A stretch of 64,000 nucleotides of DNA, taken from contig JAKFXR010000024.1 in assembly GCA_021731285.1 (NCBI GenBank), positions 1-64,000 on the forward strand, written 5' to 3'. Positions 41,885 to 51,060 of the stretch are shown in pieces (position 1 is the first letter of the stretch; every line of letters begins with the position of its first letter). The notes under the pieces are model-generated. The model was not told the origin of the DNA. It worked only from the letters and a program-made list of their open reading frames with translations, and searched no databases. The translations under genes were made by a program, and so were the position numbers. This DNA is from Polaromonas sp. GTDB taxonomy: Bacteria > Pseudomonadota > Gammaproteobacteria > Burkholderiales > Burkholderiaceae_C.

Positions 41885-42895
41885 ATGTCTTCCCACCCCT
41901 ATGACGCCCTCATGCCCGATGTGGTGCTGGACGCGCTGGCCAGTGTTGGCCTGTACGGCGATGGCCGCCTCATGGCCCTGTCGAGTTATGAAAACCGCGT
42001 CTACCAGATACACCTGGAGGCAGCGCCAGACGCAACAAGCGGCGACACCGTGGTGGCGAAGTTTTACCGGCCAGGGCGTTGGAGCGATGCGCAGATACTG
42101 GAAGAACATGCCTTTGCTGCAGAGCTGATGGCGGCAGAGACTCCTGTGGTGGGCGCGCTGACACTGCAGGGCAGCACCCTGCATCACTTTGAAGGTTTCA
42201 GTTTCAGTGTCTCGCCCAGTCGCGGCGGGCGCCGGCCCGAGCTGGACGACGCCAGCGTGCTTGAATGGATTGGCCGTTTTCTGGCACGCATCCACACCGT
42301 CGGCAGCACCCGGCCTTTTTCACACCGCCCGGCACTGAACCTGCAGACCTTTGGCTATGCTTCGCGCGACATTCTCGCCGCCGGTGACTACCTGCCGCTG
42401 GACATGAGCTCGCGCTGGCACAAAGCCTTTGAGGAAGCCATGCTGGTCGCCCAGAACGTGTTTGAAAGCGTGGGCGATGTCCGTCAGTTGCGCCTGCACG
42501 GCGACTGCCACCCGGGAAACATTCTCTGGACACCCGAAGGTGTCGAAGGCGCCGGCCCGCACTTCGTCGACCTCGACGACGCGCGCAGCGGCCCCGCGGT
42601 GCAGGACCTGTGGATGCTGCTCTCGGGCGATCGCGCGCAATGCACCCGTCAACTGGGCGCGCTGGTCGATGGCTACGAAGAGTTTCGCGAGTTTGACCGC
42701 CGCGAGCTGGCGCTGATCGAGCCGCTGCGCACGCTGCGTCTGGTGCATTACAGCGCCTGGCTGGCCCAGCGCTGGAAGGACCCGATTTTTCCGATCAATT
42801 TCCCGTGGTTCGGCAGCAGCGACTACTGGAAAAGCCAGGTCGACATGCTGGAGGAGCAATCGGAAGCGATGCAGGAGACGCCGCTTTCAGCTTGA
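41885..42895 (+). CDS. srkA: Stress-response Ser/Thr protein kinase SrkA (RdoA/YihE)
   Basis: 336 aa. The kinase-like fold shows the catalytic loop LRLHGDCHPGNILWTP and the metal-binding HFVDLDDARSGPAVQDLW, with the N-terminal SYENRVYQIHLE and conserved Lys in VVAKFYRPGRW. SrkA protects cells from envelope and antibiotic stress in enterobacteria. It is a single gene with a 57-bp gap upstream. Confidence 0.92.
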   Translation: MSSHPYDALMPDVVLDALASVGLYGDGRLMALSSYENRVYQIHLEAAPDATSGDTVVAKFYRPGRWSDAQILEEHAFAAELMAAETPVVGALTLQGSTLHHFEGFSFSVSPSRGGRRPELDDASVLEWIGRFLARIHTVGSTRPFSHRPALNLQTFGYASRDILAAGDYLPLDMSSRWHKAFEEAMLVAQNVFESVGDVRQLRLHGDCHPGNILWTPEGVEGAGPHFVDLDDARSGPAVQDLWMLLSGDRAQCTRQLGALVDGYEEFREFDRRELALIEPLRTLRLVHYSAWLAQRWKDPIFPINFPWFGSSDYWKSQVDMLEEQSEAMQETPLSA

Positions 42896-42993
42896 GCACT
42901 CGCGCTTATTGGCGACCTGACAACACGACCTTTGCTGACACAGTGTTACATCTGGCGGCCCCAGCATGGACTCCATCCCACAACGGAGCCGAC

Positions 42994-44028
42994 ATGTCGA
43001 ACCATTGCCCCCTCGCCCGCCGTCACCTTCTTGTCTGGCTAAGCGCCAGCGCAGCCTTTCCCGCCCTGGCGTCCACGCAGAAAAAGCGCCCCGGCCAGGG
43101 CGCTGCAGCCAAGAGCGCCACCGCCACCACCCTGATGGAACGCGTCAACGCAGCGACCGACATGCCGGCCCTGGCGCAAGGCGCTCGTGGCGAGGCCGTA
43201 TTGCGCGCGCAGATTCTGCTGGACCGCGAATGGTTTTCGCCGGGTGAAATCGACGGGGGCTTCGGCACCAACATGGCCCGCATGGTGGCCGCTTTCCAGA
43301 CAGCCAACAACCTGAAGGCATCGGGCCGCATGGACGGCCAGACATGGAAGACGCTGATGGGCGAAATGCCGGCACCGGTTCTCAGCGAGTACACCATCAC
43401 CAAGGAAGATGCCGCAGGCCCCTTCACCAAAACGCCGGCCGACATGATGGATCGCGCCAGGCTCAAGTCACTGGACTACGAAACCATTGAAGAAGCACTG
43501 GGAGAAAAATTCCATTGCAACGTGAAGTGGCTGCGCGACGTCAATCGCGGCAGCCGCTTTGAGGCCGGCGACAAAATTGTGGTTCCAGCCACCGCGACCG
43601 ACAAGGCGCCCACCCGGGCGGCGTCGATTCGCATCGATAAATCGGCGCGGGTGCTGTATCTGCTGGACAAGGCCGAGCTGCCGGTGGCCGCATTCCCGCT
43701 GAGCATAGGCGGTGCGTCCGACCCTCTGCCGCTGGGCCGCATGGAGATCAAGAATGCCGCCAAGAACCCGGTGTTTACCTACAATCCCGCGCTGCTCAAG
43801 GACGCGAAAAAAACCTATGTCAAAACCGACATTCCGGCCGGTCCCAACAACCCCGTAGGCGTGTACTGGCTGGGATTGAGCAAGCCGCACTGGGGCATTC
43901 ACGGCACGCCTGATCCCTCGCGTGTTGGCACAGCGGCCACCAATGGCTGCCTGCATCTGACCAATTGGGACGTGCTGCGCCTGGCGCAACTGGTCAAACC
44001 CGGTTTTGCGGTAGACGTTCATGCCTGA
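42994..44028 (+). CDS. L,D-transpeptidase with peptidoglycan-binding domain
   Basis: 344 aa from the ATG at 42994 with CGGAG upstream; the track start is inside srkA. A twin-arginine-like signal (ARRHLLVWLSASAAFPALA) opens it. A PG-binding domain 1 follows (AVLRAQILLDREWFSPGEID, FQTANNLKASGRMDGQTWKT), then the YkuD domain with the catalytic HGTPDPSRVGTAATNGCLHL motif (Cys in NGCLHL). It crosslinks or attaches peptidoglycan in the periplasm. It overlaps the M23 peptidase gene by 8 bp. Confidence 0.9.
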   Translation: MSNHCPLARRHLLVWLSASAAFPALASTQKKRPGQGAAAKSATATTLMERVNAATDMPALAQGARGEAVLRAQILLDREWFSPGEIDGGFGTNMARMVAAFQTANNLKASGRMDGQTWKTLMGEMPAPVLSEYTITKEDAAGPFTKTPADMMDRARLKSLDYETIEEALGEKFHCNVKWLRDVNRGSRFEAGDKIVVPATATDKAPTRAASIRIDKSARVLYLLDKAELPVAAFPLSIGGASDPLPLGRMEIKNAAKNPVFTYNPALLKDAKKTYVKTDIPAGPNNPVGVYWLGLSKPHWGIHGTPDPSRVGTAATNGCLHLTNWDVLRLAQLVKPGFAVDVHA

Positions 44029-44695
44029 ACGACTGGCCGGACGCCTGGGTTACCTGGCGATGGCTGCTGTTTTTCTGGGCGCGGCGGTCGCCGCTGCCCT
44101 GCTGCTGGAGCCCGCGAAAACTGTCAGGGAGACGGCGGACCCCGGCGATAGGGTGTCGCTCCAGATAGCCGCGAGCAAGCCTGAGTCGTTTGCCGCAGCG
44201 CCTCTTCCCGCACCCGTACCCGCATCCGAAGACATCTCCCGGCCAGCGATGGAAGTGCCGCAGCTGCAGTTGCCCGTTCACGGCGTGTCTCCCCGCCAAT
44301 TGCGGGACACCTTTGCGGACGGACGGGACGGTAACCAGCGCGGCCATGAGGCCATCGACATACACGCGCCGCGCGGCACACCCGTGCTTGCTGTCGCGGA
44401 CGGGCGTATCGTCAAACTGTTTTCCAGCAAACCCGGTGGCATCACCATTTACCAGTTCGATGTCACGGGGCAATTTGCCTACTACTACGCGCACCTGGAT
44501 CGCTATGCCGATGGACTGGCCGAAGGTCAGACCATCACGCGTGGCAGCGTGATCGGTTATGTGGGCTACACCGGCAACGCCAACCCTGACGCACCCCACC
44601 TGCACTTCGCCATCTTCCGGCTGGGGCCGGAGAAACAGTGGTGGAAGGGCGAGCCCCTCAACCCCTTTGAAGCGCTGGGCGGCAAGAAGCCCTGA
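44021..44695 (+). CDS. M23 family metallopeptidase (LytM-type)
   Basis: 224 aa with an N-terminal membrane anchor (GYLAMAAVFLGAAVAAALLL). The LytM domain has the zinc ligands in RGHEAIDIHAPRG (His, Asp) and DAPHLHFAIF (His-x-His). It cleaves peptide crosslinks in peptidoglycan. It overlaps the L,D-transpeptidase gene by 8 bp, so a crosslinking enzyme and a cleaving enzyme are made together, which fits a joint role in wall remodelling. Confidence 0.9.
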   Translation: MPERLAGRLGYLAMAAVFLGAAVAAALLLEPAKTVRETADPGDRVSLQIAASKPESFAAAPLPAPVPASEDISRPAMEVPQLQLPVHGVSPRQLRDTFADGRDGNQRGHEAIDIHAPRGTPVLAVADGRIVKLFSSKPGGITIYQFDVTGQFAYYYAHLDRYADGLAEGQTITRGSVIGYVGYTGNANPDAPHLHFAIFRLGPEKQWWKGEPLNPFEALGGKKP

Positions 44696-44719
44696 GGCCG
44701 GTTGCGCAGGCGCGCCGGG

Positions 44720-46600
44720 TCAAACCAGCAGCGCGTTAACCCGCTTCACATAGGCAGAAGGATCGTCCGGCAAGCCACCCTCTGCCAGCAAAGCCTGGTC
44801 AAACAGGATGTGGGCCAGATCATCGAAGTGCTCACTTGCTTCGAGTTTTTTGACCAAGGGGTGCTGCGCGTTGATTTCCAGAATCGGCTTGACTTCAGGG
44901 GCGGCCTGACCGGCCTGCTTGAGCATGCGCGCCAGCTGGGTGGACATGTCGCCGTCCTGCACCACGAGACACGCCGGTGAATCAACCAGCCGTGTCGTTG
45001 CCCGCACATCTTTGGCTTTGTCTTTCAGCGCCTCTTTCAGTCTGTCGAGAATGGGCTTGAACTGGGTCTGGGCTTCTTCCGCGGCTTTTTTCTCGTCCTC
45101 GTCCTGCAGCTTGCCCAGGTCCACCGCGCCTTTGGCGACCGACTGCAGCGGTGTGCCGTCGAATTCGTGCAGGTAGTTCAGCGCCCATTCGTCCACGCGA
45201 TCCGTCATCAGCAGCACCTCGATGCCCTTCTTGCGGAAGATCTCCAGCTGCGGGCTGTTCTTGGCGGCCGCTTGCGTGTCGGCCGTGATGTAGTAAATCG
45301 CGTCCTGGCCGTCCTTCATGCGGGCTTTGTAGTCGGCAAAACCCACGGTGGTGGTGTCGGTTGTTGAGCTGGCAAAGCGCAGCAGTTTGGCCAGGCGCTC
45401 ACGGTTGGCAAAGTCTTCGCCCAGGCCTTCCTTGAGCACGGCGCCAAACTCGGTGTAAAAACTCGCAAACTTCTCCGGCTCGTTGGTCGCCAGGTCTTCA
45501 ATCATGGACAACACGCGCTTGGTGCAGCCCTCACGGATGGCCTTGACGGCGCGGCTTTCCTGCAGCAGCTCACGCGAAACGTTGAGCGGCAAATCGGAAG
45601 AGTCCACCACGCCTTTGACAAAGCGCAAGTAGGTCGGCAGCAGGGCCTGTGCGTCGTCCATGATGAAGACTCGCTTGACGTACAGCTTGACGCCCGCGGC
45701 CTTGTCGCGATTGAACAGGTCCATGGGCGCCTTGCCCGGAATGAACAGCAACTGGGTGTATTCGGTTGAGCCTTCCACGCGGTTGTGCGTGCTGGCCAGC
45801 GGCGGCTGGCTGTCGTAGCTGATCTGCTTGTAAAACTCGTTGTACTGCTCTTCGGTGATGTCTTTTTTGGCGCGGGTCCACAAGGCCGCTGCCTGGTTGA
45901 CAGTTTCCCACTCGTCACTGGTGACCATTTCGCCGGGCTGGTCGTTCTCGCCTTCTTTCCACTCCTCCTTGCGCATCAGGATGGGCAGGGAAATATGGTC
46001 AGAGTATTTGCTGATGATGCTTTTGAGCTTCCAGGTATTGAGGTACTCGGCAGCATCGTCCTTCAGGTGCAGAATGACGCTGGAGCCGCGCTCTGCGCGC
46101 TCTATGGTGTCCACTTCAAAGTCCCCGGTACCGGCACTGGTCCAGCGAACGCCTTCGCTGGCGGGCAGGCCAGCACGCCGGCTTTCCACGGTGATCTTGT
46201 CGGCCACGATGAAGCCTGAGTAAAAGCCGACGCCGAACTGACCGATGAGTTGCGCATCGTTCTTCTGGTCGCCGGAAAGTTTGGCCACAAAATCGCGCGT
46301 ACCGCTTTTGGCGATGGTGCCCAGGTTGTCAATGGCTTCCTGCTGCGACAGGCCAATGCCGTTGTCGCTGATGGTCAGCGTTTTGGCGGCCTTGTCAAAA
46401 CTCACCCGGACTTCCAGGTTGGGCGTGTTTTCATAGAGCGCGGCGTTGTTCAGGCCTTCAAAACGCAGCTTGTCGCAGGCATCCGAGGCGTTGGAGATCA
46501 GCTCGCGCAGGAAAATATCGGGGTTGGAGTACAGCGAATGGGTGACCAGGTTCAACAGCTGGGCGACTTCAGCCTGGAAGGAAAGGGTTTGCTTGCTCAT
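44720..46600 (-). CDS. htpG: Molecular chaperone HtpG (Hsp90)
   Basis: 626 aa from the ATG at 46600 ([19 protein letters not shown]); the track start adds six residues. The ATP-binding GHKL domain has [34 protein letters not shown] and [17 protein letters not shown]. Middle and C-terminal domains are full length. It is a cytoplasmic heat-shock chaperone; no heat-shock promoter was assigned. It is monocistronic and converges with the M23 gene. Confidence 0.96.
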   Translation of the reverse strand: MSKQTLSFQAEVAQLLNLVTHSLYSNPDIFLRELISNASDACDKLRFEGLNNAALYENTPNLEVRVSFDKAAKTLTISDNGIGLSQQEAIDNLGTIAKSGTRDFVAKLSGDQKNDAQLIGQFGVGFYSGFIVADKITVESRRAGLPASEGVRWTSAGTGDFEVDTIERAERGSSVILHLKDDAAEYLNTWKLKSIISKYSDHISLPILMRKEEWKEGENDQPGEMVTSDEWETVNQAAALWTRAKKDITEEQYNEFYKQISYDSQPPLASTHNRVEGSTEYTQLLFIPGKAPMDLFNRDKAAGVKLYVKRVFIMDDAQALLPTYLRFVKGVVDSSDLPLNVSRELLQESRAVKAIREGCTKRVLSMIEDLATNEPEKFASFYTEFGAVLKEGLGEDFANRERLAKLLRFASSTTDTTTVGFADYKARMKDGQDAIYYITADTQAAAKNSPQLEIFRKKGIEVLLMTDRVDEWALNYLHEFDGTPLQSVAKGAVDLGKLQDEDEKKAAEEAQTQFKPILDRLKEALKDKAKDVRATTRLVDSPACLVVQDGDMSTQLARMLKQAGQAAPEVKPILEINAQHPLVKKLEASEHFDDLAHILFDQALLAEGGLPDDPSAYVKRVNALLV

Positions 46601-46721
46601 GTGGTTTTGGAAAAACAATCGGTTGAATAAATGTTTCCAGCGCGAGCCGCGGGTGCTCGCCGGAAACCTCTAACTATACGAAATGGGGCAGGCGTGCCGC
46701 TTTTCAAGCATGCCCCCTGTT

Positions 46722-46811
46722 TGTCATCCCGGACCTGATCCGGGATCCATGCCTCCGGAGCCCGGACACTGGTTCATGTGAGATGGATCCCGGATCGAGT
46801 CCGGGATGACA
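46722..46811. repeat. Inverted pair of the TGTCATCCCGG-family repeat
   Basis: The left unit (46722-46750, TGTCATCCCGGACCTGATCC...) and the right unit (46783-46811, read on the minus strand) match at 27 of 29 positions with a 32-bp spacer. It could fold into a long hairpin between the htpG start and the hydrolase end. A single unit lies at 36675-36703. Confidence 0.75.
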
Positions 46812-46823
46812 GCCCAAAATGCT

Positions 46824-48098
46824 CTACTGGCTCAGCCAGCTTTTCACCTGCGCGTAGACCGCCGCGTCGTGCAGCAAGGCCATGTGACCGGTGCCGGCCG
46901 CCACCCACTGACGCTCGGGAGAAAAGTCCAGCGTACACGCGGCGTCCGCATGCTGACCCAGGGCGCTTGGCAGAGGCACAAGGCCGTCACCCCACAGCTT
47001 GTCCTGCCTGGCCTGGCCTCCCAGCGTTCCAGCCACGGCATAACAGGCCACACCCGCAGGCAGCGGCAAGGGCTGCCGCCTGTCTACAGCATCCGCAAAA
47101 CGGTCTGTGCCCTGCCAGTCCGCCTGAACCACATGGCCGTGGCGCAGGTCGGTGATGCCGGCGCTGCGGATCTGGCCGATTCTGGCAAAGGGCCGCGTCA
47201 CGACGTTGCTGCCCAGCGCGGTATCCACCCAGCTACCGACTTTCTCGAGCGGTGCGCCATGGTGGGGCGTGCCCAGAAACACGAGGTGTCTGAGTTTGCC
47301 AAGCCAGCCGTGCCCCTGGCTGGCCGCGCTGTGGCAGGCGCTGCGTGCCACCAGACCCCCCATGCTGTGGGCCAGCAAGCTCAACTCCTCCACCGGTTGC
47401 GGCCAGGCCCTGATCAGCTGCTCAAGCAAGGCAGCGAGCTGCCCGCCGTTGGTGGAAGTGTGAAGGCCGGTGTTGTAGTGCAGGTACACCGGCGTGTAGC
47501 CCAGATCATTGGCCAGACCCAGGCCAAAATCACACGCCTTGTCCGAAACGGTGCCCGGTAGCCATTGCAGGTCGTTCATGCACAGGCCGTGAATCAACAC
47601 CAGCACCTTGCCCGTGGCGCGAGGCAGGCTCTGCGCCAGCGCAGCTTTGTCCATCGGCAGCGCTTGCCCGCCATGGCGCAGGCTCATGGCGATGGCCAGC
47701 GGATTGCCAGTCTCCACCAGTTGATCCCCCAGCACGCCGTTGAGGCCGGCCAGCACAGCCTCCCGCTGCGGTGAGGACGCCTGCGGCTCCAGCCTTGGCG
47801 CCACACGCGACAACACGGCGTCCACGCCACCCGCCGCCAGCCGGGTCACGCCCTTGACACTGCCGTACACCAGGCCGGTGATGCCGCGCTTGTTGACGCC
47901 AGAGCTGCCCGTTGCGCGATCCACGAACTTCTGTCCGGCGGCGCCAAAAGGCGCAGCGACTGCCTTGTAGACATTGCCTTGTACTTTTTCGGCCAGGTCG
48001 GTCACGCCCAGCGTGGCCCGCGCAGCCAGTTGCGCCAGGCCCTGAATATCAGACAGGTGCAGGTAGCCCGGCAGCCGCGGCTTTTTAAAAGTGCTCAT
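46824..48098 (-). CDS. Alpha/beta hydrolase, PGAP1/lipase-like
   Basis: 424 aa from the ATG at 48098; the track start is in the pseudouridine synthase gene. The oxyanion segment KVLVLIHGLCMND and the nucleophile elbow LSLLAHSMGGLVARSACH (Ser) are clear, with a His candidate in AAGTGHMALLHD near the C-terminus. An N-terminal helical region (1-130), rich in Gly/Ala, precedes the hydrolase core. It probably cleaves a lipid ester. Its start overlaps the pseudouridine synthase gene by 14 bp. Confidence 0.85.
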   Translation of the reverse strand: MSTFKKPRLPGYLHLSDIQGLAQLAARATLGVTDLAEKVQGNVYKAVAAPFGAAGQKFVDRATGSSGVNKRGITGLVYGSVKGVTRLAAGGVDAVLSRVAPRLEPQASSPQREAVLAGLNGVLGDQLVETGNPLAIAMSLRHGGQALPMDKAALAQSLPRATGKVLVLIHGLCMNDLQWLPGTVSDKACDFGLGLANDLGYTPVYLHYNTGLHTSTNGGQLAALLEQLIRAWPQPVEELSLLAHSMGGLVARSACHSAASQGHGWLGKLRHLVFLGTPHHGAPLEKVGSWVDTALGSNVVTRPFARIGQIRSAGITDLRHGHVVQADWQGTDRFADAVDRRQPLPLPAGVACYAVAGTLGGQARQDKLWGDGLVPLPSALGQHADAACTLDFSPERQWVAAGTGHMALLHDAAVYAQVKSWLSQ

Positions 48099-48939
48099 GC
48101 GGGGCCAGATAGCGCCATTGCCCGACCGGCAAGTGACCGAGGTTGACCTGGCCGATACGCACGCGCTTGAGGCCGGTGACAAACAGGCCAACCTGCTCGC
48201 ACATCCGGCGAATCTGGCGTTTTTTGCCTTCCTTGAGCACAAAGCGCAGTTGCTCCGGGTTTTGCCAGCTCACCTGTGCAGGCTTCAAGGGCTCGCCGTC
48301 CAGACTCAGCCCGTGACACAGCAGCCTGAGCTTTTCAGGCGGAAAGGCAGCCTGCACATTGACAGTTTCTGCCCCGTAGCTGACCCGTACCAGGTACTCC
48401 TTTTCAACCTCCGAGTCCTCACCAATCAGGTGACGCGCCACGCGACCGTCCTGCGTCAATACCAGCAAACCAATCGAGTCAATGTCCAGGCGACCCGCAG
48501 GCGCCAGGCCGCGCAGTTGCTCGTGGCCCCAGCGCATGCGGCTGTTGCACTGGTTCCATCGATTGCCGGGCTGCACCAGCACCACGGCGGGCTCATGCCC
48601 GTCCTCGGCCTGCCCGCTCACGTAGCCCACCGGTTTGTTGATCAGGATGGTGACCTGCTGGCGCTGCTGCTGCTCGGCTTCGCGCGCCACTTCGATACGC
48701 GCATGGATGGACACCGGCTGGCCCATCACCGCAGGTGCACCGTCCACCCGCACCCAGCCCCGCGCAATCCAGTCGTCGGCCTCGCGGCGCGAGCACATGC
48801 CCAGCTCGGCCATGCGTTTGTTCAGTCGGATGGTGCTGCCGGTAGAGGCGCTTGGCGAAACTCCGGGCGTTACAGCGGCACGGATACGAACCGCGCCGGT
48901 TTTTGGGGCAGGGGGTCTAGGGGGGAAGGAATCAGCCAT
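48085..48939 (-). CDS. rRNA pseudouridine synthase, RluF/RluB-like
   Basis: 284 aa from the ATG at 48939; the track start is a TTG two codons earlier. An N-terminal S4 RNA-binding domain is visible (IRLNKRMAELGMCSRREADDW), then the catalytic PAGRLDIDSIGLLVLTQDG with the nucleophilic Asp, and the C-terminal KEGKKRQIRRMCEQVGL. The 45 N-terminal residues are Pro/Ala-rich and disordered. It converts a uridine in 23S rRNA to pseudouridine; closest to RluF by the RMAELGMCSRREAD and IRRMCEQ patterns. Confidence 0.88.
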   Translation of the reverse strand: MADSFPPRPPAPKTGAVRIRAAVTPGVSPSASTGSTIRLNKRMAELGMCSRREADDWIARGWVRVDGAPAVMGQPVSIHARIEVAREAEQQQRQQVTILINKPVGYVSGQAEDGHEPAVVLVQPGNRWNQCNSRMRWGHEQLRGLAPAGRLDIDSIGLLVLTQDGRVARHLIGEDSEVEKEYLVRVSYGAETVNVQAAFPPEKLRLLCHGLSLDGEPLKPAQVSWQNPEQLRFVLKEGKKRQIRRMCEQVGLFVTGLKRVRIGQVNLGHLPVGQWRYLAPHEHF

Positions 48940-48987
48940 GAGCAACCGATTTTAAGTCGCGCCGCACCTCGCCGCGCCCGACCCACC

Positions 48988-49809
48988 TCAGACGGGAACG
49001 ACAGCCGCTTGCCGGCTCGCGCCTATGTAGCCACGCAGGTCATGCACGATGTCGCTGAATTCCTTGGTGTAGGTGATCTCAAGGTCACGCGGGCGTGGGA
49101 GGTCAATCTCGCGTTTGGCCACAAACCGGCCAGGGCTTTTGCTCATGACGTACACCGTGTCGGCCAGAAAGACCGACTCGCGCAGATCGTGCGTCACGAG
49201 GATGACGTTAAAGCGGTGCTCGGTCCAGAGGTCGCGCAGGATGCACCAGAGCTCTTCACGCGTGAAGGCGTCGAGTGCGCCAAAGGGCTCGTCGAGCAGC
49301 AGCAGCTTCGGCTCGTGAATCAATGCGCGGCAGATGCTGGCGCGCTGCTGCATGCCGCCAGAAAGCTGCCAGGGATGCTTGTCTTCATAACCACCCAGCC
49401 CGACCTTTTGCAGCAACTTGCGTGCGCGCTCTTCATACTCCGGGCGCTTGTCGCGAAAGCTGCTTCGAAAAGGCTCGACAATCTCCAGCGGCAGCAGCAC
49501 GTTTTCCATTGTCGTGCGCCATGGCAGCAGCGATGGCGCCTGGAAGGCCATGCCGGATACTTTGAGCGGGCCGATGACATGCTTGCCATCGATAACGATG
49601 TGGCCTTTCGAAGGCATGCGCAAGCCGGTGGCCAGCTTCATGAAAGTGGATTTGCCACAGCCTGATGGTCCGACGATGGCGATGAATTCGCCCTGCCGCA
49701 CCTTGAGATCAATCGCCTCCACCGCAAATGTCCGCTGCGCAAGCAACTCGTCGTTGTAGGCAAGCCAGACGTCCTGGAAGCCGATGAAAGTGTCAGTGTT
49801 TGCATTCAT
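48988..49809 (-). CDS. ABC transporter ATP-binding protein, nitrate/taurine type (SsuB/TauB-like)
   Basis: 273 aa. Walker A VGPSGCGKSTF, Q-loop AFQAPSLLPWRTTMENV, signature LSGGMQQRASICRAL, Walker B LLLLDEPFGALDAFTREE and VTHDLRESVFLADTVYV are those of the NrtD/SsuB/TauB group. It should pair with the permease at 53289 and the binding protein at 54106, but four genes separate them. As the last gene of the operon it is 17 bp after the HbpS-like gene. The substrate is probably a small heterocycle or amide, by context. Confidence 0.9.
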   Translation of the reverse strand: MNANTDTFIGFQDVWLAYNDELLAQRTFAVEAIDLKVRQGEFIAIVGPSGCGKSTFMKLATGLRMPSKGHIVIDGKHVIGPLKVSGMAFQAPSLLPWRTTMENVLLPLEIVEPFRSSFRDKRPEYEERARKLLQKVGLGGYEDKHPWQLSGGMQQRASICRALIHEPKLLLLDEPFGALDAFTREELWCILRDLWTEHRFNVILVTHDLRESVFLADTVYVMSKSPGRFVAKREIDLPRPRDLEITYTKEFSDIVHDLRGYIGASRQAAVVPV

Positions 49810-49826
49810 GTTCAGTCGAGGCCGGG

Positions 49827-50258
49827 TCAGTCAAATACAAAAGTCTGGGCGCCGACAAAAGCTGCCAACGCATGGTTAGCCACCTCGCGGTCCTGGTTGC
49901 CGGTACCCGAGCCCACGCCTATGCCGCCAACGACCTGACCGTTCAGGATAATCGGCAGGCCGCCTTTGAGATTGGTCACCACGCCGCCGGTCGCGGCAGC
50001 CAGCTTTGCCGCCAGCGCCTCTTCGGTGTTGCCCGTCGGCACACGGCTGGATGCAGCCGTCATGGCTTTATGGATCGCCGATTTTTCAGACAGCACCTTG
50101 GCGCCATCCATGCGCATAAAAGCCAGCAAGTTGCAGCCCTCATCGACGATCGCAATACATTGAGGTTGCTGCATGGTCATGGCTTTTTCAATCGCGGTGT
50201 TGAGCAACTGCAACGCGCCTGCGTGCGAGAGTTTGATCTGGCTGAAAGTAGGGTTCAT
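49827..50258 (-). CDS. GlcG/HbpS family protein (heme-binding-like)
   Basis: 143 aa, full length. The patterns IEKAMTMQQPQCIAIVDEGC, GGLPIILNGQVVGGIGVGSG and NQDREVANHALAAF are typical of GlcG/HbpS. HbpS from Streptomyces binds heme, but most family members beside catabolic genes have no proven role. It has no signal peptide here. Its start overlaps the DUF1445 gene stop by 4 bp, indicating coupling. Confidence 0.85.
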   Translation of the reverse strand: MNPTFSQIKLSHAGALQLLNTAIEKAMTMQQPQCIAIVDEGCNLLAFMRMDGAKVLSEKSAIHKAMTAASSRVPTGNTEEALAAKLAAATGGVVTNLKGGLPIILNGQVVGGIGVGSGTGNQDREVANHALAAFVGAQTFVFD

Positions 50259-51052
50259 GCGAATGTGCTTTCCGGTTCGGTTTCAAGTGAGGCGTTGAGG
50301 CAATCGGTGACCAGCATCCTGCCGGGCGCATGGGTGATGAAAAAATCAATGCCCGACTTCTGCAAGGCCACCGTTGCCGTCAGGCCGCAGCCCCAGTACA
50401 TGGGAACTTCATCGGCCTGCGGCAGCAGTACCTCTCCGAAATCAGGCGCTGCAATATCGGCGACGCCCAGCGCAGCCCCTTCACCTTCATGAATGGGCCC
50501 GCCATGCACTTTGGCAAACCGGCGCGTGACATTCCGCACGGTGGCGACCGACTTTTCGGCAAACGGCCGCATCGACACCACCAGGGGGCCGCCAAAAATG
50601 CCCTTGCCACGCGTCTCTACCCTGGTGATGAACAGCGGCCCCTGTATGCCCAGCTCTACATGGCGCAGACGAACGCCTGCTCGCGCCAAAGCGTCTTCCA
50701 TGGAGAACCAGCATCCAATTGCGACAGGCACCAGGTCGTCCTGCCACACAGACGTGACGGCTCTCGCCTCTTCAGGCTTTGACCCCGCCCTGTGGATCTG
50801 ATAGCCGGGAAGGTCGCTGCGCACATCCAGGTCTGCGCCCAGCGCGGGAATATGGGGGCTACCGGCTTCGCCGACGCCCAGCACCGGACAGGCAAAGGCA
50901 TTCAGATGGCAAAAGGCCAGGAAGTCCTCCACATGCCGCTGCGGCAACACCACCAGATTGGCCTGCACGTGGCCGGGTGCTCGCCCAGTCGTCAGCCCGG
51001 TGTACTCACCACGCCGTATGGCCAGTCGAAGATCTAGTGCAGTGGACGTCAT
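50255..51052 (-). CDS. DUF1445 / D-glutamate cyclase-like putative hydro-lyase
   Basis: 265 aa. The DUF1445 family signatures are visible: GHVQANLVVLPQRHVEDFLA near the start, VPVAIGCWFSMEDAL and the C-terminal VPMYWGCGLTATVALQKSGI with ITHAPGRMLVTDC. The mammalian member converts D-glutamate and 5-oxo-D-proline into one another; bacterial members are called hydro-lyases without proof. Here it is placed between an SDR gene and the HbpS-like gene in a catabolic operon, which fits action on a ring-opened carboxylic acid. Confidence 0.85.
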   Translation of the reverse strand: MTSTALDLRLAIRRGEYTGLTTGRAPGHVQANLVVLPQRHVEDFLAFCHLNAFACPVLGVGEAGSPHIPALGADLDVRSDLPGYQIHRAGSKPEEARAVTSVWQDDLVPVAIGCWFSMEDALARAGVRLRHVELGIQGPLFITRVETRGKGIFGGPLVVSMRPFAEKSVATVRNVTRRFAKVHGGPIHEGEGAALGVADIAAPDFGEVLLPQADEVPMYWGCGLTATVALQKSGIDFFITHAPGRMLVTDCLNASLETEPESTFA

Positions 51053-51060
51053 CAGCAGTG

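Noticed and set aside
48091-49665. 524-aa plus-strand ORF
   Set aside because: Antisense to the pseudouridine synthase and ABC ATPase genes, both with catalytic motifs.
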